From NCBI GenBank assembly GCA_017506865.1, contig JAFCMP010000013.1, positions 1,364,001-1,428,000 on the forward strand: a DNA stretch of 64,000 nucleotides, written 5' to 3'. Positions 45,501 through 51,418 of this stretch are shown piece after piece; position 1 is the stretch's first letter; each line of letters opens with the position of its first letter. Below the pieces are notes generated by a model. The model ran no database searches. It worked only from the letters and a program-made list of their open reading frames with translations, and was not told the DNA's origin. This DNA comes from Tribonema minus (lineage: Eukaryota > Sar > Xanthophyceae > Tribonematales > Tribonemataceae). Both the position numbers and the translations under genes were made by a program.

Positions 45501-46760
45501 CAGGTGCCATTCGACGCGTTACTTGCCCTGGACAAAAGCGCCCCATCGAGTACTGCAGACGAACCTTGGGGACTCAGCACGCCGCCAGTGTCCCCCCCAG
45601 CGTCGCCCAAGTGAGTGGCAGCTGCGCGCTGCGCCATTGTCTTGGGCTGTCTGATGCGGACGTCAGTGGGCCCGGTGGCTGACGCGCCCCCATAATAGAA
45701 CAAAGCTTTACAACAACAGACACTGGCAGCATGTGTTCAAGGTCCCTGTGGAACGAGTGCATGTGAAGGCAATTTGCAACGATGGCTGCTGCGCTGCGTA
45801 CCCACCATGAACAACGACAACATCAGAGACGCCTAGACTATCTGTTGACTCACCGTGCTGCGCGTATCGTGGCGTGCAGATCGCTCGCACTGCACATGCA
45901 CATAACATCTTGTGCGTGAGTCATATGTTTGTACATATATATGGATGTATATGTTACTACTGCAGCCCTTCAACTCATGGCGCCGTTGCCGTGCCGCTTG
46001 TACCATTGCTTGCAGATCGCATCCACTGAATGCGGACGGGGGCGACGGCTGCACCAGCGACGCGTATGCGCGGCGCCCTTCGCACCTTCCGCACCGCGCA
46101 GTCCACAGAGGTAAAGAAACGATTTGATGCACCGTTGTGTTTAAAATACGTCTACGTGCGAATTTTGTTGAATAAATGACTGTGTGCACTGTTCGGCAAG
46201 TGATGCATCGCGAGAGCGTCATCCAGTATGTAATCGAGTGCACCTTCTGGCCACCATTGCTGAGGGCGCAACACAGCCTAAATGAAATTGTGTGCACGTG
46301 TGTTTGGAAAGCTTTGGCCGCTTGTAAGCTTGACACGCTGGGCGGAAAGTGACAGCAATACAAGATCCTACCGTCACCTCAAATTTCACAATCAAGTGAG
46401 CGCTATATGTGAGAGTTCCGCAAGCCCGTGCGTCCCAGCCTGCTGAGCAAGCTGCTGCGTTGTGCACTGATGGTAGGCTCAGACCGAGTAAAGCTTGCAG
46501 GCGCAGTTTTGAATCACATTAGGGTGAGGATTAGGTTAGGATTAGGGTTAGGTTACCTGGCAGTTGAGCGCTGCGCTTCTTTGTCAACATCAGCAGTACT
46601 CGAGGTATGGTGCGCCGCTCTTGGCCTGAATCGACAGAGATGCGAGTGCCATCAAATTCAAATTCGTTGCGCTCTGCCGCGCGATTCACGAGACAACACC
46701 CCCCAACTGGCACACGAAACCACAGGTGCAGCCTCTGCCTTGCGTCCTCTGCCTCAGTGA
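19545..46760 (+). CDS. Kinesin-3-like motor with C2, coiled-coil, FHA and EF-hand domains; 36 exons
   Basis: Exons by splice consensus and phase: 19545-19637, 20006-20116, 20709-20855, 21379-21567, 22478-22564, 23464-24069, 24562-24600, 24963-25563, 26040-26425, 26823-27126, 27692-27830, 28798-28900, 29621-29820, 30603-30709, 31444-31544, 32098-32215, 33016-33157, 33565-33661, 34212-34294, 34839-35040, 35827-35927, 36477-36625, 37030-37220, 37770-37958, 38393-38485, 39068-39222, 40215-40260, 40798-40863, 41171-41231, 42185-42294, 43083-43298, 44107-44157, 44790-44894, 45504-45610, 46016-46110, 46726-46760. These sum to 5625 nt in one frame, 1874 residues plus TGA. The motor is an ATP-driven microtubule motor; FHA after the motor is the kinesin-3 hallmark. 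The N-terminal C2 part could be a separate upstream gene, but the phase is continuous across the join. Confidence 0.8.
21652..21755 (+). repeat. Degenerate copy of exon 4 end plus splice donor
   Basis: Diverged copy of 21499-21590, offset about 161 bp. It keeps TTCCGCAAGCGCAC, TTAGGAGAGGTGAG and GGCAAGCGCGG but would shift the frame. It lies in the intron after exon 4. Confidence 0.75.
22478..26425 (+). CDS. Kinesin gene exons 5-9: Ala-rich coiled coil and Gly/Ser linker
   Basis: Exon 5 ([19 protein letters not shown]) is followed by a donor that reads CAG/GCAAGA, a likely GC-AG intron. Exon 6 (202 residues) is one long Ala/Glu/Arg heptad coil ([20 protein letters not shown]). Exon 7 is a 39-nt microexon ([13 protein letters not shown]) that keeps the coil in phase. 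Exon 8 starts [19 protein letters not shown] and runs into poly-Ala and Gly/Ser-rich sequence with SPR motifs. Exon 9 is poly-Ala, then Ser/Gly-rich. The coil should mediate dimerisation or cargo attachment. Exon 8's ATG directly follows its splice acceptor and could serve as an alternative start. Confidence 0.65.
23083..23475 (+). repeat. Three tandem copies of the exon 6 acceptor region
   Basis: GCGCAGCAAA-ACC-GA-AGAGCTC recurs at about 23093, 23251 and 23379. The second copy carries a decoy acceptor (CGCGCAG at 23331-23337) resembling the true one ending at 23463. Confidence 0.75.
26823..33661 (+). CDS. Kinesin gene exons 10-18: motor domain
   Basis: About 410 residues in nine exons, starting [13 protein letters not shown]. 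Kinesin signatures appear in order: [15 protein letters not shown] (P-loop, exon 11, about residues 888-902), [32 protein letters not shown] (switch I, exon 14), DLAGSER (switch II, exon 15), [38 protein letters not shown], and [15 protein letters not shown] (exons 17-18). All nucleotide-binding and switch residues are present, so it should be an active microtubule ATPase. Glycine- or Ala-rich insertions lie in surface loops (exons 10, 13, 14, 16). Exon 11 is taken from 27692, not the inner CAG at 27707, because that keeps phase and gives the [15 protein letters not shown] strand. Confidence 0.93.
27302..27410 (+). repeat. Degenerate copy of exon 11 acceptor and exon start
   Basis: Matches 27627-27736 (AAGATCTCAGCTTCACCCCAC, then TTGTGCAGCGTGCTTCGGC and the ATGCGGAGGT-like exon start). 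It retains the acceptor and the first ~40 exon bases. Confidence 0.8.
27936..27978 (+). repeat. Degenerate copy of exon 11 end plus donor
   Basis: GTCGCACTCCATGATGTGAGTG at the end of exon 11 (27817-27838) recurs at about 27949-27970. A second potential donor therefore sits about 130 bp downstream. Confidence 0.8.
29003..29120 (+). repeat. Two copies of exon 12 end plus donor
   Basis: The true junction TACAGCGTCGAG/GTCAGT (28889-28906) is echoed at 29004-29020 (TACAGCGTTGAGGTCAGTG) and again, weaker, at 29078-29112 (ACAGCGCTGAAGTCAGCG). Confidence 0.7.
29516..29560 (+). repeat. Degenerate copy of exon 13 start
   Basis: GTCCTGCTACGACATCTGC and GCGAGCAT-CACAATGTGCGAC mirror the true exon 13 start at 29622 (GTCCTGCTACGAGATCTAC, ACGAGCACGTGCGCGAC). 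Confidence 0.7.
29871..30265 (+). repeat. Four degenerate tandem copies of exon 13 end plus donor
   Basis: The first copy, 29871-29965, is about 90% identical to 29745-29840 (CTCGTCGTCAC, GACATGTGGGAGATGGC, GCCATCGAGAGCAG, then TGAAGTTGAAG). Weaker copies lie at about 30040-30080, 30122-30170 and 30205-30262. The exonic GTGAGG donor becomes ATGAAG in copy 1, so some copies have lost the splice site. Confidence 0.85.
30483..30602 (+). repeat. Telomere-like CCCTAA array abutting exon 14 acceptor
   Basis: Degenerate CCCTAA/CCCCAA units run up to the acceptor GTGTCCCCGCAG. The array supplies both the pyrimidine tract and multiple CTAAC branchpoint-like motifs. Confidence 0.8.
31240..31400 (-). 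repeat. Degenerate TTAGGG tracts before exon 15
   Basis: GGGTTAGGGTTAGAGTTAGG at about 31270 and GGGTTAGGGTTACGATTAGG at about 31359-31400; the orientation is opposite to the array at 30483. Confidence 0.7.
31610..31735 (+). repeat. Copies of exon 15 end plus donor
   Basis: AAGGGCAAGGCGCTTACCGAGGTATGCACATACGCATTC at 31669-31707 echoes the true junction at about 31524-31562. A partial copy (GTAGGCACGTACGCATTC) lies at 31620-31637. Confidence 0.8.
32685..32870 (+). repeat. Two copies of exon 17 acceptor and exon start
   Basis: GCCAGCTACAGCGGCCAC (about 32688) and CAACAGCCAGCTACGGC (about 32845) echo the true start at 33010-33030. Flanking CCTCGTGCTGCCAA and GTGCGTGGAGGCAGAT are duplicated too. 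Confidence 0.7.
33288..33413 (+). repeat. Duplicate of exon 18 acceptor and first 40 bases, ending in TAG
   Basis: Tandem duplicate of about 33477-33600. It carries the acceptor CCCGCAG and exon bases encoding [11 protein letters not shown] in the correct phase, then NQF and TAG at 33411-33413. If spliced in, it would terminate the protein inside the motor domain. Confidence 0.8.
34212..38485 (+). CDS. Kinesin gene exons 19-25: neck linker region and FHA domain
   Basis: Exons 19-20 encode a coil ([26 protein letters not shown]). Exons 21-25 give a forkhead-associated domain with insertions: [68 protein letters not shown], and [14 protein letters not shown]. This is the same order and spacing logic as the FHA after the motor in KIF1/Unc-104 kinesins, where it recognises phosphothreonine or packs on the motor. 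Exon 22 ends TCGG/GCAAGT: only this GC donor keeps the frame into exon 23, giving a second GC-AG intron. Ala-rich inserts enlarge the FHA loops. Confidence 0.8.
35098..35300 (+). repeat. Two tandem copies of exon 20 end plus donor and TTGAAG tract
   Basis: GCGCGCTACAC-GC-AGCATC followed by the GGxCTGCCxCAGGT donor and an AAGTT hexamer array occurs at 35005-35080 (true), 35107-35185 and 35220-35300, period about 105 bp. Confidence 0.8.
38818..39067 (+). repeat. Telomere-like CCCTAA arrays before exon 26
   Basis: Two arrays of CCCTAACCCTAA-type units (38818-38895 and 38948-39062). The second runs directly into the acceptor, CCTAAGCAG. Between them lies GCTCAGCCACGGCCAGATCA, an echo of the exon 26 start. 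Confidence 0.8.
39068..46760 (+). CDS. Kinesin gene exons 26-36: C-terminal tail with EF-hand
   Basis: Exon 26 ([15 protein letters not shown] ... [15 protein letters not shown]) and exon 27 are helical. Exons 28-31 encode short beta-like and helical segments ([55 protein letters not shown]). Exons 32-33 form an EF-hand, [24 protein letters not shown], with D1, G6 and E12 of the loop present but non-standard residues at 3 and 5. The tail is Pro/Ser-rich ([12 protein letters not shown]). Terminal exon 36 is 35 nt and ends LRPLPQ-TGA. The EF-hand suggests Ca2+ or scaffold regulation, an inference. Small 3' exons (27, 29, 32, 36) are the least certain. Confidence 0.6.
39360..39880 (+). repeat. 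Degenerate copies of the exon 26 donor region
   Basis: Motifs GAGACC-TGAGGT followed by CGCTCAGCAATGCAG-GC-CTGCTGC recur at about 39369, 39428-39485, 39610-39680 and 39810-39870, echoing the true junction region at 39212-39280. Confidence 0.65.
40560..40797 (+). repeat. Three tandem ~90-bp copies before exon 28
   Basis: Each unit has ACATACATGCC-(T)GTG-ACGCTC and GATGCTCCGC-GAT. The last copy ends in the true acceptor CTGTCCGCAG. Confidence 0.6.
42338..42425 (-). repeat. Degenerate TTAGGG tract in intron after exon 30
   Basis: About a dozen GGTTAGGG/GGGTTT variants in a row. Shorter tracts of the same kind occur at 22303-22327, 27265-27284, 28568-28592, 35461-35492, 40347-40362, 41283-41312, 43800-43852 and 46518-46556. 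Confidence 0.7.
42660..43110 (+). repeat. Three copies of the exon 31 acceptor region
   Basis: TGTACTGC-GAGCGCTGC-GC, with or without CAGGTGGCGCGGCGCC, occurs at about 42733-42770, 42899-42930 and 43059-43095; the last is the true exon start. The first copy also has a complete CCAGGTGGCGCGGCGCC. Confidence 0.75.
43390..43632 (+). repeat. Two copies of exon 31 end plus donor
   Basis: GCGGCGCGCAGCCGTCGGCG followed by CAGGAGGTGAG at 43405-43440 is identical to the true exon 31 end (43273-43303), including the donor. A third, weaker copy is at about 43564-43632. Use of the second donor would read through 43299-43430. Confidence 0.8.
44446..44789 (+). repeat. Three degenerate copies of the exon 33 acceptor and start
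   Basis: GCAGGTGG-TGAGTTCAAGC-CTACATGCTG (about 44446), GCAGGTGGACAGATTCGCGC (about 44540) and GCAGGTGTACTGGTTCACGC (about 44688) echo the true ACAG/GTGGATGAATTTACGC at 44786. Confidence 0.7.
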
Positions 46761-48682
46761 TGCCCTTCAAGCTGCGCAGTCGCTGCGGCATCATTGCGCT
46801 CGCTCACACCATGAGTTACGGCCGTCATACGCGGCGCGACCAAGCACCGACACTGTCGTATACCGCCTGCTTTGCCCTCTTTGCGCGCGCTCACACTGTG
46901 CGGCACAGCGAAGAAGCGACACTGACATATACCGCCTGCTTCGCTCTCTTTGCGTGCGTTTGCTGCCACCAGGCAGCTGGCTGGCGCACTGCCCGGCCAC
47001 GGCCCAGGACTGAGAGCGCGCGGGCGCCGAGAGGGAAACCAAATTTGTTGAGCGTTGCTTCATGTGTTGAAGTTGTGTGGCGACGACAGAGCGCTATGAG
47101 AGGGGCGGTGTGTGGGTAGTAGAGGAAGACGCGTGCCCTGAGTCAAGCCTCCTGCAGCGGTGACGGGGACTGGAGAGAGATCCACGTGCCAGCACCACAT
47201 GCGCATGTAGAGTATGACGGCGGCGGATGTAAGTAGAGCATAGACGCCTGTGTGTGCTGGGTGGGTGATTGCGATCCTTGGGTTCTAGGTAACGTGCACT
47301 TGTAGGATAATGGAACAGGGGGCAAGTCACGCTGCTCGCTGGTGTGTAGCGAGGGCGCTACTGGCGGTGCCGCTGCAAGGGTGATGTTGTCCCACGAGCG
47401 CCGAGAGAGGCAGACGCAGCTTGCAGGGGTGTTGAAGATGAGGTGTTGAGGACGCGACTTGGAGGCAGCAGCAGCTTGGGCTCCATGAAGAATTATGCAC
47501 ACTGATCGTAGATCTCTCTTCAGTGCACGATTGTCAGTGTGCTGCCGTTGCGTGATGCCGGTGCAACACCGAACGTCGCATTGGCGACTCAATCTGAAAC
47601 TGTGGCCTGCACTGCGGCAATGATGCATGTCTGGCCTGTGGTGTATGATACCGTAGATCACCATGTACCCCCCCGCCCCCCGTCCCCCCCTGTTGAACAT
47701 CCCTCCAGTGTCCGTAGACACAATTTGAGGTATACAAAATATCGCCATGTGTGTATGCACAATCCCCCGTAGCTGAACAGGCAGTGTCAGCGCGATTCCT
47801 CTAGCATGTATGGTGCTGCGAGCGAGGACAGCAATGGCGGCGCGACACACCTGCGCCGTCGTCTGACGTGATGCCACCAGCGGCTGCATGGCCCGCCACC
47901 TGGCCTCTGTCAGCGCCGTCATTACTGCTGCTGCTGCGCCACGCCATGCACCTAGCTAGCCAGCTGAGGCGCCCCCGCAAGAGACTGCGAGAAACGGACT
48001 GAATGCGCGGCAACGGCGCCACCTCATGCCGTTGGCCATGACTTCTATTATGGCGCTGCACTGAAGATGTGGCAAGGTGCTGTACTGCTCCATCAGGCGC
48101 TGCACTGCTTGCCCTTATATCTTCTGAAGTTGAAAGCATGATGACAGAGTTCACCATTTTCAAAGCTCGCCATGCCATATGCCACTGCCCATGGAACGCA
48201 TCAAAACATGACCGGAATTGTATGCTGTGGAGTGCCGCCACGTTTCCGGTGTTGCACTGACATTACGTGGACTGCCGGTATCACTTTGATGCAAGTGAGC
48301 TCACCGCATGCACCATTGTGGATGCACTGTGTGCCACCTCTTAACTGCAATGCCACGGGAGCTGACAAGCAATTCCAGACAAATGTAGCCAAAAGTCCTC
48401 TGCCACGCATTCATGTGCATGTAGAAGTACAATACTGCAACATCGCTACCGCACAGCTTCACTCAGTACAGCAGCATCAGCAGCAACGGCAGAAGCACCA
48501 GCAGCACGCACGACACAAACTAAAATCCGCATCGGATGAGCTGCATGCGCCGACGCGAATCCATTGACTGCAAACAACTAGCAAGCACGCCCGCGCCAGT
48601 CGATGCAGGCGCGCGCACACAGAGGCGCACGATATGCACACTGGACCTGCAACAGCACCTGCAACTGCCGCTCACCTAACAC
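46761..48682. other. Intergenic DNA between kinesin gene and ankyrin cluster
   Basis: No gene supported. A 259-codon minus-strand open frame at 47143-47922 has no recognisable domain and ordinary intergenic composition. A duplicated motif (GACACTG-C-TATACCGCCTGCTT) occurs at about 46850-46870 and 46918-46940. From about 48330 the sequence is homologous to about 53540-53750, downstream of the third ankyrin gene, and contains CAG/CAA-rich repeats. Confidence 0.45.
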
Positions 48683-50200
48683 CTAGACGTCCGAGTCCGA
48701 GAAAGGGAGGCCCTGCTCAGCAACACTTACTTCATTGTCGCTGGAGGAGTCGTCATCGGGCGCCTCGGGCTCCGGGCACCCGTTTGCGCGCGCCCAGTCC
48801 GCCACATGCCGGTGCCCCCACAGTTCCGCATACCGTATGGTCCCGCCGTCCCAGGGACACCCGGTCGCCCGCGCCCACCGCAGCACGTCGAGATGGCCGG
48901 TGCTCGCAGCGCACGCGCACGTCTGTTCATTCCAGGGGCACCCGTTGGCCCGCGCCCACTGCAGCACGTCGAGATGCCCCCCCCGCGCAGCGTGGCAGCA
49001 CATGGCGTTGTCCACTGGGCATCCGTTGGCGCGCGCCCACTGCAGCACCTCGAGGCGCCCGCGGGCGGCGGCATCGCTGCAAACCGTAGCATCCCAGGGG
49101 CACCCATTGGCACGGGCCCACTGCAGCACATGCAGGGCCCCCTTCCGCGCAGCACACGCGCAGGTGAACGCATCCCAGGGGCACCCATTGGCACGGGCCC
49201 ACTGCAGTATGTGCAGGACCCCCTTGCGCGCAGCGCACGCGCACGTCTTCTCGTCCCAGGGGCAGCCGTTGGCGCGCGCCCACTGCAGCACCCCCAGGTG
49301 CCCCCCCCCAGCAGCATGGCAGCATGTGTCGCTATTCCATGGGCACCCGTTGGCGCGCGCCCACTGCAGCACCGCCAAGTGGCCGTAGTACGCGGCGAGC
49401 TGGCACGTGTCGGTGCCCCAGGGGCAGTGGTTGGCTCGCAGCCACTGCAGTATGTCGAGACGGCCGCTGCCTGCAGCGTCTCTGCATGCGCACGAGTCCC
49501 ATGGGCACCCGTTGGCGCGCGCCCACTGCAGCACGTCGAGGTGCCCATTCTTGGCGGCATATCTGCACGTCTCCTCGGTCCACGGGCAGCCGTGTGCACG
49601 AGCCCACTGCAGCACCTCGAGGTGCCCGCCCTCCGCCGCGCGTGAGCATACATATTCGTTCCACGGGCAGCCGTTGGCGTGCACCCATTGCAGCACCGCC
49701 AGGTGCCCGCCTGCCGCGGCAGCGATGGGCGTGAGGCAACCCCAGTCGCAGCCGACCTGGCGCAGCCACTGCAGCACCTCCAGCTGACCGCCCCCTGCAG
49801 CGCATTTGCACATCGACATGCCCTCTTCACCATCGCCAAAACGCCGAGGGTGGTGCTGACGCAGCCACTGCACCAGCTGCAGATGACCCCTCTCGATGGC
49901 CATGAACGCATGCCGCGGTTGCAGCTCTGTCGCGTGTGTGCTGCGGAGAGGCAGCAATGCTTCCATATCGCCCCTGCGGATGCATGAGTCCTGCGCCATA
50001 GCGGCGTCCATGCCGCTCTGCACCGCCCAGGTGATCAGGCTGGTGCCGACAGCATCCGCCGCCACGGTCTGGTGCCTCCTCGGGGCTGGAGCAAGCTCCA
50101 ACACATCGCGAAAGGCGTAACAGGTGCTCCTGGTCATCAGCGATGGAGGCAAGAATGCCAGGACATGGGGCGCGGCGCTCAGGATGGGGTGGTCTGCCAT
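48683..50200 (-). CDS. Ankyrin-repeat protein 1 (intact)
   Basis: 505 residues, one exon, ATG 50200 to TAG. The N-terminus MADHPILSAAPHVLAFLPPS, followed by RSTCYAFRDVLEL, is shared by all three paralogs and has an F-box-like helical feel, but I cannot confirm that. About 12 repeats of ~27-34 residues follow with the core GHLxVLQWARANGCPWD and TCxxAAxxG, a degenerate ankyrin repeat seen in large algal families. The C-terminus is acidic and Ser-rich (EPEAPDDDSSSDNE). Probably a protein-interaction scaffold; the partner is unknown. It is the only one of the three copies here without a lesion. Confidence 0.85.
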   Translation of the reverse strand: MADHPILSAAPHVLAFLPPSLMTRSTCYAFRDVLELAPAPRRHQTVAADAVGTSLITWAVQSGMDAAMAQDSCIRRGDMEALLPLRSTHATELQPRHAFMAIERGHLQLVQWLRQHHPRRFGDGEEGMSMCKCAAGGGQLEVLQWLRQVGCDWGCLTPIAAAAGGHLAVLQWVHANGCPWNEYVCSRAAEGGHLEVLQWARAHGCPWTEETCRYAAKNGHLDVLQWARANGCPWDSCACRDAAGSGRLDILQWLRANHCPWGTDTCQLAAYYGHLAVLQWARANGCPWNSDTCCHAAGGGHLGVLQWARANGCPWDEKTCACAARKGVLHILQWARANGCPWDAFTCACAARKGALHVLQWARANGCPWDATVCSDAAARGRLEVLQWARANGCPVDNAMCCHAARGGHLDVLQWARANGCPWNEQTCACAASTGHLDVLRWARATGCPWDGGTIRYAELWGHRHVADWARANGCPEPEAPDDDSSSDNEVSVAEQGLPFSDSDV

Positions 50201-50455
50201 GATTGGGGGGGGTGTTCAAGATAGAGTTCTGCTTCTTCAACTCTACGTTGAAGTTCGTGGACGAAGTTCGAAGTTTGAGTGAGTGATTGAGCCAGGTTGC
50301 CGCACGCCGTTATTTTGGCCACCCCGCCGCGCTATCCTTCGCTGCCATCTCGCTTCTGCTCGGCGAATTCGGCTTTAGTCAAGGCCGGGCCCCACCGCAG
50401 CCAATCTCAGGAAAGATCCATCACTCACCCCTTCGAAAGGAACAAGGAGTGCGAC
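50201..50455. promoter_or_regulatory. Shared divergent promoter of ankyrin genes 1 and 2
   Basis: 255 bp between the two ATGs. It contains an imperfect palindrome TTCAAC-tctac-GTTGAA at about 50236-50252 within a 25-bp block (50232-50256). The same block occurs at 55402-55426, 40 bp upstream of ankyrin gene 3. Confidence 0.55.
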
Positions 50456-51418
50456 ATGGCAGACCACCCCATCCTTAGTGCCGCTGCCCATGTTCTGGCG
50501 TTCTTGCCTCCGTCGCTGATGACCAGGAGCACCTGCCGCGCCTTTCACGACGTGCTGGAGCTCGTTCCAGCCCCAAGGAGGCACCAGGCCGTGGCGGCGG
50601 ATGCTGTCGGCAGCACCAGCCTGATCACGTGGGCGGTGCAGAACGGCATGGAAGCCGCCGTGGCGCAGGACGCATGCATCCGCAGGGGCGATAGAAAAGC
50701 ATTGGTTCTGCTCCGCGGTACACACGAGGCAGAACTGCAACCGCGGCACGCGTTCATCGCCATCCAGGGGGGACACCTGCAGCTGTTGAAGTGGCTGAGT
50801 CGCCATCGGCGGAGTTTTGGCGACGGCGATGAAGGAATGTCGATGTGCAGATGCGCTGCAGAGTTCGGGCAGCTGGAGGTCCTGCAGTGGCTGCGCCAGG
50901 TCGGCTTCTACTGGGACGTCCTCACGCCCATTGCTGCCGCGGCAGGCGGGCACCTGGCGGTGCTGCAGTGGGTTCGAGCACACGGCTGCCGGTGGAACGC
51001 ATACGTATGCTCACGTGCGGCGGCAGGCGGGCACCTCGCAGTACTGCAGTGGGCTCGTGCACACGGCTGCCCGTGGACCGAGGAGACGTGCAGATATGCC
51101 GCCAAGAATGGGCACCTGGACGTGCTGCAGTGGGCGCGCGCCAACGGGTGCCCCTGGGATGAGGCGACCTGCAGCTCCGCCGCAAGCAGCGGCCATCTCG
51201 ATATACTGCAGTGGGCACGAGCCAACGAGTGTCCTTGGGACAGCGAGACCATATGGTGAGCCGCGATTTGGGGGCACCAGCACGTGGCGGATTGGGCGCG
51301 CGCCAACGGGTGCCCTGAGCCCGAGGAGATTGATGCCGACTCTAGCAGCGATGATCAGGACTCTGACGATGACGAAGTGAGCGACGAGGGCTTCTATACC
51401 TCCGACTCGGATGGCTAG
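50456..51418 (+). pseudogene. Ankyrin-repeat protein 2, premature UGA near the 3' end
   Basis: From ATG 50456 the frame runs 267 codons to TGA at 51257-51259, then stays open for 52 more codons to TAG 51416-51418. Those downstream codons encode the family C-terminus (HVADWARANGCPEPEE, acidic Ser/Asp stretch, YTSDSDG). Where gene 3 has TCA at the aligned codon, this copy has TGA, a single-base change. The N-terminus MADHPILSAAAHVLAFLPPS matches the paralogs. Only 5-6 repeats are present against about 12 in gene 1, so repeats were lost or never gained. The truncated protein may still function, so 'pseudogene' is provisional. Confidence 0.75.

Noticed and set aside
47143..47922. 259-codon minus-strand ORF as a gene
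   Set aside because: No domain, no coding-like composition and no clear splice or start context; kept only as a note.
48727..49911. 394-codon minus-strand frame, and several plus-strand frames, across ankyrin gene 1
   Set aside because: They mirror the repetitive codons of the ankyrin repeat in other frames and lack their own domain pattern.
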